64,000 bases of DNA from Albula goreensis (taxonomy: Eukaryota; Chordata; Actinopteri; Albuliformes; Albulidae), in assembly GCA_022829145.1 (NCBI GenBank), contig CM040764.1, positions 6,299,375 to 6,363,374 on the forward strand, read 5' to 3'. Positions 14,601 through 26,639 of this stretch are shown piece after piece. Position 1 is the stretch's first letter, and each line of letters starts with the position of its first letter. The position numbers were made by a program, and so were the translations under genes. The notes beneath the pieces are model-generated. The model was not told where the DNA came from, did no database searches, and was given only the letters and a program-made list of their open reading frames with translations.

Positions 14601-17600
14601 TGATTGTGTTTGTGACCTGGTGACCAAACAAAAGACTGTCACCCTACACCACTCCACCCCCGAAATCCCCCCAAAATTCTTGTTCCGGCAGCCCTGTCCC
14701 CTCTCAGTGTGTGCCTGTGAGTGCGCGTGTGTGTTTGTGTGTCCTCTCAGATGTCCTGCAACACCCTGTGTTCCCAATGAAGGACAGCTTCTTTCTCTCA
14801 GACACACACACACATGTACACGCACGCACACACACAGCTTTCATCTACAGCCAACCACTGAGAAAATATACAAACACGTGCCAAGCATACGCACACAAAC
14901 ATGTTGCCTTCACCTATACCCTGTCACTGAAGAAACACGTACTCTTGCTGACAGACGGACACACACAAAATTCACCTACAGCTAACACTTATAAAAATCC
15001 CACACACACAAACTCATGCATGGTAAGGTAACACTCCTTTACAAGCAACCTGTTTTCAACAGCCAGCTGTTTTCAGAGTGAACCCCTATCCAACCCCCCA
15101 AACACAGCGTCAGCCAAAGGGAATGTTAGCCAGCCATGTCCAGATGAGCTCAGCCCCCTGCAAGTCTGGGCACTGCTGGAGAGGCCCCCATGGCGCGTCC
15201 CGTTTCACAATGTTTTCAGGTGCTCCGTTCAACCGCCCGCCTCCCTCCCGAAACAAAAACACGCGGTGCAGCCGTGGCCGTGGGAGCCTCACGATGACTT
15301 ATGTCTTCCGCGTAAACGGCAACGTAGGCGTGCGTTCGAAAGCTTTTTCTCTGAACCTCCAAAAGACGAGAGGACAAGTTACGAGAGATGATTTTGCATT
15401 ACTCATGGAAAAAAAAAAAAAAACGACAGACAAGAGACACTGGTTATGTGACCCCGGTTCAGAAACAATGTGAAACCGAAGGAGAACAAAGCGTTGGCTG
15501 GAAATTGAACTGCGTTGGCGCGTCGACCGTCGACGGCACATTTTTTTTTTGCGGACCAAAATTGATAACTGACGCAAGAATAGCAAGTAGTCACATTGCC
15601 TTAGGAGACTTTTACTACCGATATGGGGGCGATTACTGTATGTGAAAGAGGTGAAAGCTTCCTATCTTCAGAGGAAACAGAGAGGAGGAGGCAAAGGACA
15701 GATTGAAAGAACAAGGGAACAAGAGAGAGTGAGAAACAGAGAAGGGGATAAAGACAGCAAGGGACAGAGTGAGAGAGAGAGAAAGAATGAAAGTGGGAGG
15801 GAGAAAGACAGTGGAGGACAGTGAAGAGCGTGAAGGAGTGGGATATAAAATGCATTATAGATAGTATAGATAGATACGCAGAGATCAGAGGAGACAGAGA
15901 GAGAGAGCTCAACAGAGTGAAAGACGGAAAGAGTGAGGGAGAGACAGAGAGAGCACACTCCCCTGGAGAGGAGCAGTGGGGTGCAGCGCCGTGTCTCCCG
16001 GGACTGGTGCATCTCATTAGAGCTCTTTACAGAGCGGGGTCCAGTGAAAGGCCCCCCGTAACTCACAGCCTGCTGGGCTCCTCGCACTGAAGGACGGGCC
16101 CTTTGAAGGTCTGCACCAGCGCTGACAACTTCCTTTTGTAGCGTATCGTTAATGCAGGGGCCTTCCACAGAGCATCGATATCCAATTAAAAGCCACTAAT
16201 TCCGAGTCACATTAACAATCATGCCGCACTTCACAAAAAAAAAAACCTGTGGCTGCGGGTTGGAGTGTGGACGTGAGAGAAAACCGATTCCTGTTTCTAG
16301 TGAGATGTGGTGTTCCCCAGTTTCCACCAATGGCTCTCGTGTTACAAATCCAGAGAGTGACAGCCATACTTGTTTTTTTTTTTTAAAAAAGAAAATGTTA
16401 AGTTTGTGTATGCTTTCATGCTCTGTGTGACTGTGCCCTACACAGAAAAAAGAAAGGGGAAAAAAATCAGGCTTTGAGCTTCTCTGTTCGTTTCTGCATT
16501 AGTCTTGGGCCCACCTGGGAAGCAGCCTTCAAATGCAAACAGACACAGATTTTCCCACTACAACTCCCAGAGGGTCCCCCTCCCACCCCCACGACAGGAA
16601 AACCCTTGATGGTTCATCTCATTATCAGCCCTCAGCTAATTAATAGGACGATTCTTCCTTGTTGCGCTCTTTGGCTAATGGCTTCATCGTCAGTTGAATT
16701 TCCACCTCTTAATCGGTTTGGCTGTGTAATACCATTACCACAGCTTGAACCCTTTTCTGCCCTGATGGCACATTAAACTGGACCGAGTAACAGCGGCCCC
16801 TTTAACAACAACAGGTCAGACACTGACCAATCTCAAAGCAGAGGCTAGCATGCAAACGAATGGGAGAAAATGTGTTGTGAAGTCACTATGGCACTATGTT
16901 TTGTGGTTACGATTCCTGGCCATGACCAGAGGGCCAATATGTTGAGGTAATAGGAGGCTCAGACTTGCTGGGGAAAAACAAGGGACAAGATGAACTCATC
17001 TGCCTCTAGCAACATCAGTTCCCTAGCAACTTCTCTTGGCTGGCCTGGGCACCCGCAGGTTCACACAGGTTGACTTTGTGTTCCCCTTATTGTGTTATGT
17101 AATATGTGAATGCTGTGTTTAAAAAAATTGCGATGGACATCTGCCACACAAAATGACAGCGTTCCATATAAGGCCGCTTCCTCCCAAGTCTATGGGCGAG
17201 TCGGCATTGGGATAGCCTGATACCAAAGTTCAATTCGGTTGCAGAAAAAAAGATGTACCATGCGTCATTTAGGGACATGGAGATAACTCATGACCTAGAT
17301 ATAGCTATAGGTTTTCATATTAAACTAACGTTCTGGTTTCCCTTTCGCTGGGACTAAGATCTGTTTTTTCCCCAAGAGCTGTCCTGATCTAGGACATTAA
17401 AGTTTGAGCAGCTTAGCTGCTGTGAGGTGGGATGACTGCCCTGAGTCGACCTCCACAACCATCGGCGCCTGGACTCAAGTCCTCAAATGGTCCTGAGTCT
17501 TATTCTGAGAGAAATTAAAACCTACAGTGTTACGTTACTACATTACATTTGGTGTTATCAAGGCATATGTGTTTTGCCAGTCCCATAAACATTAAACCTT

Positions 17601-20600
17601 GACTTTTTCCAGACAACATCATTTCATTGTAGGGCCTAATTAGAGACGCCTGTTAGTTTAAGTATACCTAAAAGGAAGTTCAGGAGTGTGATATCATTCT
17701 CAAAATGAGTGGGTGGACACTCTCAAGAAAGTAGTTCTTCCCTTTAAAAAAATCTGTTGGAGCAAACACTCTAATATTGTCTCTTTTTTGAAACATATTT
17801 GGAGATGTTTCTCTTTGGTTCCTACAATGTCACACCACCCACACTGAGTCTAACTTTAATCTTGAACATGCTCCAATTAGAGACAGTAGTTAAAGCACAT
17901 CTTACAATGTAAACCTATTTATCTGCACTGATTAACACATTCACGTTCCCTTAGGTAAGATCCACCATGTGCCTGCCTATGGTCTGTGCTTTGAGGATGG
18001 GATAAACCCTCTGGAAGCTTACGCTGTTTGAAACGGGAACGCAGGGGATAACTAAGGTTTTTTTTCTTACTGTGTTGTTTTGTTTGCGGGTTAGAGGTTG
18101 CTGGAGGTTGGATACCGGCCTGTGATTGGCTACACGGGAGGGCTGATCCAGCCTGACTGCTCTATTGAGGTCTCGTGAGGTTAATTTTTCCCTGAAGAAT
18201 GCAGCCCACTTCGGCCAACTGTGTGTATGTGTGTGTGACTGTGTGTGTTGTTGTGGTCACTGTTGTTTATGTGGTGCCTGGGTACAGTCCCCATCTGTCC
18301 TGAGATGATCCTCAATTTCGATCTTGAATCTGCCCGTGGGGGAATTCCAGACACTGCAGCTGCTGGCTTGTCTGACTGTCTTCCTGGCTATCATTTTGTC
18401 TGCCTGTCCGTCTGTCTGTCTGTCTGCCTATCCATCTGTGTGTCTGAATCCTCTCCAGTCTACTGGCCTGTCAGTCTGTCCATTTGCTTATCCATTGATC
18501 TGTCTGGCTATCCTTAAGTGTCCATTAGTACATCTGTCAGTCTGCCTGTGTAACCTCCTGTTCATCGCGGGTCTCTGTGATCTGGAACAGGCAGAAAATG
18601 CTCAAACCCCCTGCCTCAGTCTGCGTTTGTTTAACCTGCAGCTACAGCTGCTGCAGGCCCATCAGAGGGGCTTCCTTCCCCTGCGGCGGTAACGCGTGAG
18701 CGGGCGCCCCACCACTGCTTACGTAACCATGGGCTTACGGGGTCACTGGCCTGCTTAGACTAGCGCTCGCTGTCTGTGCACTGGGGCCTGGGGGTCTGGT
18801 AAACACTGCGGTGTCGCCGAGGGACTCAGCGTTGCTGCAGCGATCAAGCTCCGTCGGCGACCAGACAGACTGCCTGAGACACCCGGGCGCGATGGAGAGA
18901 TAGTCACACTTTGACAAAGCCCAGATGGCAGTTTCTAAGAAAAGGCAGTCCACGTTTTCAGTAGTAAGTACATAACAGCACTGATATGTGAGTGGGGTTT
19001 CACAAATCCTGTAAAGGAGTTTTAAGTCACTGACAGATTTTTAAATCAAAAGGTTTTCACTTGCACTAAGAAAACTCAATCATCACTTCTGTTGGTGAAT
19101 GATAGCATGTGTTGCTTCAGTTCCAATTCAAGCTACATAAAAAAGAATTTCTGTATAAGAACCCCATGCTGTGCAACAGGGTGGGGTAGAGAGAGAGTGA
19201 GAACACAAGGGAGTAGGAGAGAGAAGAACAGAGATAAAGACAGAGGATAAGAGAGAGAGAGAAGGAGAGAGAAGAGAGCTGGTCTGTGGTGATGAAGTCA
19301 CTGGTGTCCAAAGAGGAACACAGTCATGCAGCTGTCTGCTGTCTGCGCCACAGCCTGGGACTTTCAGACAGACAGGGAGTGTGTTCCCTCAGACAGCTGG
19401 AGCCGTCACAAAGCCAGACCTGTGACCACAAGAGTGTTTCACACGCCCTGTCTGACTAACGGCTACGGCGGCTCTGCTCGCTCACCATGACACGGCTCGA
19501 GGCAGACTGCGGCCCTCTGCTCTCTACCGTCAGCTCTCACTTCAGTTTCAGTTTCAGTCTAAAAGCTTTATTAGCATAAATATTCCTTTAAACGTGCATT
19601 TTTAAATTCTTTGTCTCTCTAAGCACCTTCCTCCCTCACTCACTCTCTCTGTCTCTCCTGAGATGATCATCTCCCAAATTCAATGTTCCTCAAGTTTCGG
19701 CGATACCCCACCTAGCCAGGCTGCGAAAACATACAAACGGCCCCGCCCACCTCCACCAAAACCAATCACCCCACCCCCTCATCCCCAACCATCTTCCAAA
19801 AGCCCCACCCATCAATCAAACTCGCTCCCGCTGGCAACGTTGCCATGACGAGCGATTCGCAAAAATGAGCTCTGCTTTTATGGTGTCTTTCGCGGCGCCT
19901 CGCTAACAGCCCGCGACCAGGAGGCGTCTTGCACTACAAAAAAAAAAAAATACATTAACAAAAAAAAAACACTCAATGATCCAGACATTTCTGACTGGAT
20001 CCCACTCACTGATGCAACCATGACAAACAAATGTGCAAGCACAAAGAAAAGAGGCAGGGGGGGGAAAAGGGAAAAAAAAAAAGCGGACCATCCGGAAGGA
20101 TCCCTTTTCATTGCGCGCCGCCCCCCCATGCCCCGCTCTCTCTGGAACCCTTGCGGCTTTGTTTAAACACGGAGAGGGTTTCCTATGTGGGTTAACACAA
20201 CGCGCGGCGCCATCTCTCTGAAGGTACGTGCTTTGGCGGTGGCGGCGGCGGCAGCTCTCCCACTTGCCCTGGAAACTGTGAGTCACAAGGTTAACAGCTC
20301 ATTTATCCCGGCTGCCATGGCTCTTTCAAAACGCCCGCCAAAGAACGCCATTCCAGGACTTCTAAGCCATCAGTACCGTTACAAAAAAAAAAATCCCGGG
20401 TTGGTCACGCTGTTCTGTCGTTCCATGGCTTGCCATCTGGCCTACTTTTTTAAGGTTTTAAAATCATGTTCTTCTTGGTCTGCATGTACACGCTGTGCAG
20501 GACATTTCGAAATTGAGGTCATGAAATATTCGCTCAGTCACTGTTGAGGGTCTAGACATGAGTGACACCGCTGTCTGCTATGTTTCCCTTGTAATGGTGT

Positions 20601-21019
20601 TATCCCCAGAAAAAGCCGCACAGCATCCTGCTGCGCAGAGGACTCCATTCATACTTTATACACTCATGCATCCGCTTCTTTTCAATATTTAAGTGAAAAC
20701 ACATTTCTGGGCTGCAAAGCTTGAACTATTCATCCTGAAAAATTGGGACAACACAGGTCCGTGTGTGTGTTTGTGAAAGAGTGACCGAGCTTGTGTATGT
20801 ATGTGTTGAGTTTATGTGTGTGTGTGTGTGTAAGAAAGAGAGAATGAGCAGGTGAATTCATGTAAAAGAGTTTTTGTATGTATGAGAGAAAATGGGCGTG
20901 TTCGTTACTTAGTGTTTGTCTGGGTGTATAGTATGTGTGTTGGAGAATATATGAGTGAGTTTGTGTGTGTGAGCATGTGAGTGAACAATTGAGCGAGCGT
21001 GTGTATGAGTGTGTGTGTA

Positions 21020-21057
<38 letters not shown>

Positions 21058-21982
21058 AGCAAGTGAATTCATGCGAGTCAGTGAGTGCATGTGTAAGAAT
21101 GAGAGTGTGAGTGAGTCAGTGTGTGTGATGTATATTATTTTGTTAATTTAGTGGTAAGCAGCAAGAAAGAGGGGGAACAAACAAAAAAAATCTAAACAAG
21201 CCAGAAACTCAAAATAGCCCCAACGTTTTAGCTCAATGATACCATTGTCCCAAACTACTGAACTCAAAACTGGCTTACACAGACAGCGATGTTCGCCGGG
21301 AGAAATGAGAAAAAAATCCCCCACAGTAAGACAGAAACAGTGTGGATGACAGAGCTGACAGAAGGCTGGTGTTGAGGTGCGAGACAGCGCCAGACAGGGC
21401 CCTGTCACAGCCCCTGCAGTTACTGCTTCATTATGCAGCGAAAGCAGGGCGCCTGCTTCACAGGTTGGTGTGCTTCACATTCAGCTTTCTGCTGCGGGGG
21501 CGGGAGGTGCCGGCTGGGTGCTTGTGAGTGTGTGTGAGTGTGTGTGAGCCTGGCCATGTGTATTTATGTGCCTTTGTGTGACTGAAGTATGCGTATTTGT
21601 GTGTGTTTGTCTGAGTATGTGTATTTATGTGTGTGTTTGTCTGAGTATGTGTGTTTGTATGTGTTTGTCTGAGTATGTGTATTTATGTGTGTGTTTGTCT
21701 GAGTATGTGTGTTTGTATGTGTTTGTCTGAGTATGTGTATTTATGTGTGTGTTTGTCTGAGTATGTGTATTTATGTGTGTGTTTGTCTGAGTAAGTGTGT
21801 TTTAGTGTGTTTGTCTGAGTATGTGTATTTGAGTGTGTTTGTCTGAGTATGTGTATTTATGTGTGTGTGTGTGTGTGTCCACTCTGGGTTGGGGGGGGTA
21901 TCACAGTAAAGGTGAGGTCATGCCTGTGGGTCTCTGTCTCTGTGGATGATAATCCTCTGAGAGAGAGAAGGAGGGGGGGGGG

Positions 21983-22013
<31 letters not shown>

Positions 22014-25000
22014 CAGAAGGGAGCAGGAATGCGGTTTGAGCGCCAGACGAGACAGCAGACGGTATTTCCGGTGCACGTGTGCAGCTTCGGCACAGACAGA
22101 GACAGGGCTCTCCCTCCCTCCCTCCTCTCGTTCTCTCTCCCTGTCTCCCTCCCTCTGCCCAGACGGGACATGTACTCCAGATTACAGTGCACAGCCCTCG
22201 CACCTGCGACCACTATAAATACTCTCTCTAATTCGTACGCCTTGCAGACTCTCACTCAGTTAACCCTTACCTGGCCACCAAACCAAGGAGAAGAGCGGAG
22301 AGAAATACACAGGGGAAACGAAATGCAAACTCAATGGCTGCAGTTTAACATGGAGGGGCACCTTCACTCCCAGCTGGTTATGACAGTGACTATGTGATCC
22401 AAAAAGGGGTTTCAATACATGAAAGGGCATGGTGTGGCTGAATGAGGTCATGAGATATTAGTCAGACAATCGTGACCTTTTAGTGTCTGTTGCTTCTGTC
22501 ATTGGGGCTGGCTTTCCCTCATGTTCCTGGTGCCTTCAGATTTTTTTTTTTTTTTTTTGGGTTGGGGTATTAAAATGAAACAAAAACCTGTTCACATTGT
22601 GTCAAATACTAGGGTTTCATTCCTAGCAACACAGGGAAAATAAGCATCACTGTGTCGCTGCTGACTTGTGAATTACAATTCTATGGAATTATGTGGCCAT
22701 TTTCTGAACTATTTTGAACTTAATTTGCATATTTCAAGAACAGGATGATAATCTCAACCCATTAATGATTTTCCCCAAAATATATATTTATTGCAAAATT
22801 TAAAGTTACTGTAAAGTATGAGATGGTACAATTACTGTTCACCAGAATCGTTCAAATACATTTCTTCATGTCAGAATTTCACCATGTATCATCAGGATTA
22901 AGGTCACTTTCCACCCAGCAACTGTTATTTTCTAGACACACACAGAATAAACACATTGTTATGAAGGAAACTATGGCTGCAAAGCAGAGCTTCAGATACG
23001 TTCCTAGCTAGCCAGCGCGTTTATGGTCTAGCCTACTTTCCGTAATTCGCTATGAGCTTTTCACTTACTGTAACCGTAAACAGATTTGGTAATGCAACAA
23101 ATTCACCTGAAACATTCCCCACAGTTACTGCTGTACCTCCCTGTGCCTCAAGGAAACCACCAATTCACCCAGCTGATGGCAGGGGAGGAGCTGTGAGCTT
23201 TCTGACTCCAGAAATGAGTGTGCACATTCTGCTTATACGTTATTCTGCTGTCAGTAGCGCCCAGGTCCGTTTGTTGAAATGAATGGAACGGAAATTCCAC
23301 CTGGCCGCACCCGTAGGGAGTTTTTTCTTTTTTTAAAAAACCGATTTCAAATTTCTATACCGCATCCCTCACAGGCTGACTGTAACCCATTGAACCTCAG
23401 TGCAAAACACACCATTGCCGACTCTGCATTTCAACAGCTCAGCCTCAACAGGGCAAATGCAATGTGATGTGAAAGCCAAATGGCCGCTCTCCCAGTGTGA
23501 ACTGCCTGCTTTAAAATGAAAAGTGATGGATTTCAGGCTGAATCTTTTGTTCAGTGGCACTTGATTGACCCATGCTGATTTGTAAGACAGTTGGTTTTCT
23601 CTCCCCACCCCTACCCTACACCCTCCCCTCCCCCTCCCCCCCAGTAAGACCAGCTGGGTACCTCCTCCAGACTCATCACCTGGTCGACTCCAACCGCCTT
23701 CACACTCGATCTGGGTCAATTCTAGTTTAAGAAAACAACCAACTGTGAAGGGGGAAAGAAAAAAAAACCTCACAGTGGGTTGCCATTCAAGCCAAGGCTG
23801 GCGGAAGTGATCTATGATCAAGAGCTCAGTTCTACACCAGCTAAAAACCAAAAAACCCAAGGCCAACGGAGGGGGGAGTTTCTGATGTAACATAACACCC
23901 ACACGAGTTCACCAAACAAACAGCCAACACAGAGAAGTACATTTCAGGTGTTACGACTCCAGTGAGCGTGAGAACAAAAGCATGTCCCATTTCAAACTGC
24001 AGTCAGAGACAGACAGAGAGAGCTGGCAAAGTCGTCTGCACTTACTTTATCCAGCGCCCGCTTCAGCTGGTAGCCGAACTTCTCCTTCATCTCGTCCAGC
24101 AGCTGCTTCAGCGCCGCCTCCTCCGGTGTGCCCAGGTACTTCCTGCCCAACTGCAGGTAGCAGGGCCACTTGGCGGAGTCGAAGCCCCAGTGGCAGGTCC
24201 GCTTGTCGGGTGACCGGTGCGAGTGCATGACGAACTTCTGGGGGGCGAAGAGCAGCTGGCACTCCACACACTGGATGCAGGGGGCGTCGGGCTGGCTGTA
24301 GAAGCGGGGCAGAAACAGGCCCTGGCACTTGCCCAGGCACTGGTGCTCCACCTGGAAGCTGGCCTCACCGCTGCCGGCGCCCCCCTTCAGCAGGCCCTGG
24401 GCGGGCAGCTTGCCGCTGGGGTCCTGCAGTGGCAGGGGCGCGCCGGGGCGGAGCAGGGCGTTGCAGAGACGCTGGGCGTCAGTGAGGGTGATGAGGCCGC
24501 AGGAGGGCGCGTTGAAGGGCAGGATGCCCAGCACCTTGAGGATGCTGAGCTGCTCGGCGTCGCAGCGGGAGCAGTACACGTAGAGCTCGTCGCACACGGC
24601 GTTGATCTGCTGCAGGGAGAATTCGCGCAGCACCGAGTTCAGCACCTGGGGCAGGCACAGGCGCTTCTCCCCCCCCACCATGAAGCAGGAGATGGACTCG
24701 CCCTCCAGAAGTGAGTGGGTGAGCTCTGTGGAGCTGTCGCAGGGCACCAGCAGGGGGCCCCCTCCCAGGACGGGCGGGGAGGGGAGGGGAGCCAGAGCGC
24801 CAGGTGAGGCCGAGTCATGCCCGCCGCGGGCTGAGAAGGCGGCCGGCCCTCCCAGTGAGCTCTGGCTGCTAAGGGTGAACTGGGCCAGCGTGTGCTTGAG
24901 CCCCGGGCTTAGATCCAGGGCCTTAGCCCCGCCCCCACAAACTCCGCTGTCCCGCCTCCCGCCCCCCTCGTCCATCTCGCAGGGGTGGTCCTCCACGTGT

Positions 25001-25185
25001 TCGCGCTTCACCCTCGGGGTCCGGGGCAGCCCGTCCGGGCCGCGGCGTTTCAGCTTCATCTCCGCCATCAGTCGCTTCTTGATGGGCGCATCCTCCAGCT
25101 TCTCGCGGCAAAGCCGCTTCATGCTGCCCTTGAAGGAGGTCAAGTCTTTGAAAGAGGCTTTCAGGCTCGTCTGAGTGCTCACCAT
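3218..25185 (-). CDS. skil: SKI-like proto-oncogene / SnoN transcriptional co-repressor, six coding exons
   Basis: SnoN binds Smad2/3 and Smad4 in the nucleus and recruits co-repressors, damping TGF-beta signalling. Coding exons 24046-25185, 8440-8525, 6496-6665, 5128-5324, 4188-4418 and 3218-3490 (all minus) join in frame to 698 codons plus stop; human SKIL has 684. The N-terminal block has GLKHTLAQF and [12 protein letters not shown]. The Dachshund-homology domain lies at about 155-250. The SAND-like Smad4-binding domain at about 275-370 has Cys283, 287, 303, 306, His321/323 and Cys331-His332. A dimerising coiled coil spans about 490-650. SnoN rather than SKI is indicated by the basic N-terminal extension before GLKHTLAQF, by CLGKCQGLF and [12 protein letters not shown], and by the neighbouring prkci. 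The start at 25185 was chosen because it aligns with the human N-terminus; the frame stays open upstream in the same exon without another ATG. The family and orthology are secure; which teleost duplicate this is cannot be told. Confidence 0.96.
3684..3708. repeat. (CA)n microsatellite
   Basis: Pure CA dinucleotide run of about 12 units inside a skil intron. Confidence 0.9.
4188..4418 (-). CDS. skil: skil coding exon (residues 532-608, coiled coil)
   Basis: Acceptor CTGACAG before 4418 and donor GCGCAG|GTACGCC after 4188; 231 nt, phase 0 on both sides. It is rich in Glu, Leu, Gln and Arg with heptad spacing, e.g. [20 protein letters not shown], which matches human NEHAQRMEEFYVEQKDLEK. A Cys-x-Cys (SCACEPS) near the end matches human KCTCDSN. 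Confidence 0.93.
4892..4944. repeat. alternating purine-pyrimidine run, (CA)n-(CG)n-TGCATG-(CA)n
   Basis: About 53 bases alternate pyrimidine and purine without a break: CA repeats, then CGCGCGCG, then TGCATG, then CA repeats. It lies in the skil intron between the exons at 4188-4418 and 5128-5324. Such runs are the classic Z-DNA-forming sequence type. Confidence 0.85.
5128..5324 (-). CDS. skil: skil coding exon (residues 466-531, start of coiled coil)
   Basis: Acceptor CTGACACAG before 5324, donor GAGATG|GTAAATAAA after 5128; 197 nt, phase 1 to 0. A Gly/Glu-rich linker leads into [20 protein letters not shown], the counterpart of human [20 protein letters not shown], where the long dimerising helix begins. 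Confidence 0.92.
6496..6665 (-). CDS. skil: skil coding exon (residues 409-465)
   Basis: Acceptor CTGTTGCAG before 6665 and donor ACAG|GTCTGTG after 6496; 170 nt, phase 2 to 1. It contains [20 protein letters not shown], corresponding to the [15 protein letters not shown] block of human SnoN. After that block the fish linker is far shorter than the human one, which accounts for most of the length difference before the coiled coil. The donor (GTCTGT) is non-consensus after position +2. Confidence 0.92.
8440..8525 (-). CDS. skil: skil coding exon (residues 381-408)
   Basis: Acceptor CCATAG before 8525 and donor CCCAG|GTAAGTC after 8440; 86 nt, phase 0 to phase 2. It encodes a short linker containing YPDIKQEP, which matches the human VIKQE segment around SUMO site K383. 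It is isolated between a 15.5 kb intron and a 1.8 kb intron, but the frame and splice phases on both sides fit exactly. Confidence 0.92.
9318..9343. repeat. (GA)n microsatellite
   Basis: Uninterrupted GA run of about 13 units in the long skil intron. Confidence 0.9.
11607..11651. repeat. alternating GCGC-(CA)n-CGTGTG run
   Basis: About 45 bases of nearly unbroken purine-pyrimidine alternation: TGTGCGCG, about 14 CA units, then CGTGTGTACGCAT. It lies in the long skil intron. Confidence 0.8.
21006..21053. repeat. compound (TG)n(GA)n microsatellite
   Basis: A TG-rich stretch runs directly into about 13 GA units in the long skil intron. Confidence 0.85.
21588..21878. repeat. 28-30 bp tandem repeat (TG/TTTGTCTGA type)
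   Basis: About ten units, each ending in GTTTGTCTGA and starting with GTATGTGT. Two length classes alternate: 30 bp units with GTATTTATGTG and 28 bp units with GTGTTTGTATG. The array ends in a pure (TG)n run and lies in the long skil intron. Confidence 0.88.
21958..22015. repeat. G/GA-rich purine tract
   Basis: A GA run with an internal ten-guanine block and a following (GA)n stretch; all purine on the plus strand. Confidence 0.8.
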
Positions 25186-25237
25186 CGCTGTACTCCAAAC
25201 TTGTCTCTGTTCTTCCGTTATGGGGGACTTGAACTTC
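24046..25237 (-). CDS. skil: skil first coding exon (residues 1-380) with 52 nt of 5' UTR
   Basis: The acceptor TTTTTTTAG sits just before 25237 and the donor AAA|GTAAGTGC is at 24046/24045, phase 0. Coding starts at ATG 25185-25183. It holds the whole Smad-binding half of SnoN. Residues 58-62 (RVKRE) form a psi-K-x-E SUMO consensus at the place of the known human K50 site. RLCLPQVLN at 175-183 matches the SnoN destruction box used by APC/Cdh1. The Dachshund-type fold follows, then the C/H zinc-binding SAND-like domain. The exon is GC-rich compared with its introns. Long open frames on the other strand here are shadows of this exon. Confidence 0.96.
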
Positions 25238-26639
25238 CTAAAAAAACAGAGCCTTGCTCTTATTTTACTTTCTCCTCTCTTTAGCTTCTATGACAAATCT
25301 TCATGTATCCAGACAAACACATGATGGGAGTGAGTTGACAATTATTTGCAAGTAGTTTTGTTCTTTGTTCTGCAGAGGGGAGACAAAAAATGTAAAAAGT
25401 GAGGTCACCAAAATACACATTCCAGAGGATTACATGAATTATAATTTATATTTATGCACGTGCGTGCGCGCACACACGCACACACACAAGGGGACATGAT
25501 TAAAATATTTAAATGTTTAAGAGTGACAGTTTACAAATGGCTAGGCAAGGCAAGCAGAACCAAGCTGACATGTATCCATCAGGCGCAAAGGGAGAATTAA
25601 TCTGATTTCTTATTCACATTTCCACAACTTCAAATATAATCTTCCACCAAACCTGCAACAATAAGCCTAATAAAGCAGAAGTTTAGATGAAAACTTTTTT
25701 TTTTGTAAAAGAAACAATTTACTCACACGTATCCAAAGTCCACCCCCCCATATAAACCCTCTCAGTCTACATTCCTGAGAGTCTGGTCACCCCCATCTGA
25801 CCCTGCCAACCAGATCAACGCAAAGTGGAATGGTGGAAAAGTAACAGCACTCATCAGGGCCATGAAATATAACGTCGGGGGGGGGGGCACCTGGATGAAG
25901 GAACATTTCATTATAAGGACTAGGGCTACAGCAATTCTACATCCCTATCAAATATCAATTGATAGCTTCCCTCATACATACATAGGTGAACTGACGCCAA
26001 GTTAGACACAGGAAACGTGTCTACACGATGAACAGTGCAGTACAAGCAGGTCTCTCCGGTGGTGTATGATATCACATAATCCATTAAAGCCCATAAAACA
26101 ATCTAAAATAATCAGCCTGTTCATCTAGTACAACTGAAACCGCATATCCAATTATTTCGACCCACGAATATGCTGGTATTATGTTATTTTACAAGATCAA
26201 TATATGTACAATGTGCAAATTAATAGGTAACCAAAAGTGCGATTACGCCACAATTACGACAAATAAGGTTTTGATCAGAACTATGGGGGAAATCACCAAC
26301 CGTTAAATACAATCTAGAACACTAATCACACACTGACATCTTACCATGCCAAAACCACTCTCAGAATGTAAATCCCAGTCAGATCTCCACTCTATTTCGT
26401 TTGGAATATAACCTATATAACGTTTAGTCGTTCCTACTAACAGCAATGACCCTCCAATATATTTTACGACAGATATGTCCGCTGAACAGACTGCAATCGC
26501 AGTGAAAACAGAGAGAGAAGGCAATTCTCAAATCGCTTTGCTCAAAAACCCCACCGTCCTTTTGGCACAGCAATTTACAATTTGCCAACCTTCACTGCAC
26601 AACAGGCTTACATCTCGTCAGTAAAATTCGAGGTTTCCT
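25238..26639 (-). other. skil first-intron sequence
   Basis: AT-rich sequence between the putative promoter and the first coding exon. A 34-base alternating purine-pyrimidine stretch lies near 25454-25487 and a ten-G run near 25877. No gene is visible. Confidence 0.6.

Larger units (their letters stand above)
8526..24045 (-). other. skil: 15.5 kb skil intron
   Basis: This joins residue 380 (exon ending at 24046) to residue 381 (exon starting at 8525), both phase 0. It is packed with CA/TG and GA microsatellites, purine tracts and one 28-30 bp tandem array (21588-21878). No conserved exon was found on either strand; the open frames in it follow the simple repeats. Homeodomain-type AT-rich blocks near 16130-16215 and 16610-16745 could be enhancers, but nothing in the sequence proves this. 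Confidence 0.7.

Noticed and set aside
24602..25174. 190-codon plus-strand open frame
   Set aside because: Antisense shadow of the GC-rich first coding exon of skil.
24923..25198. Alternative skil start at the ATG at 25198
   Set aside because: It reads in a different frame from the conserved SnoN domains and gives no homology.
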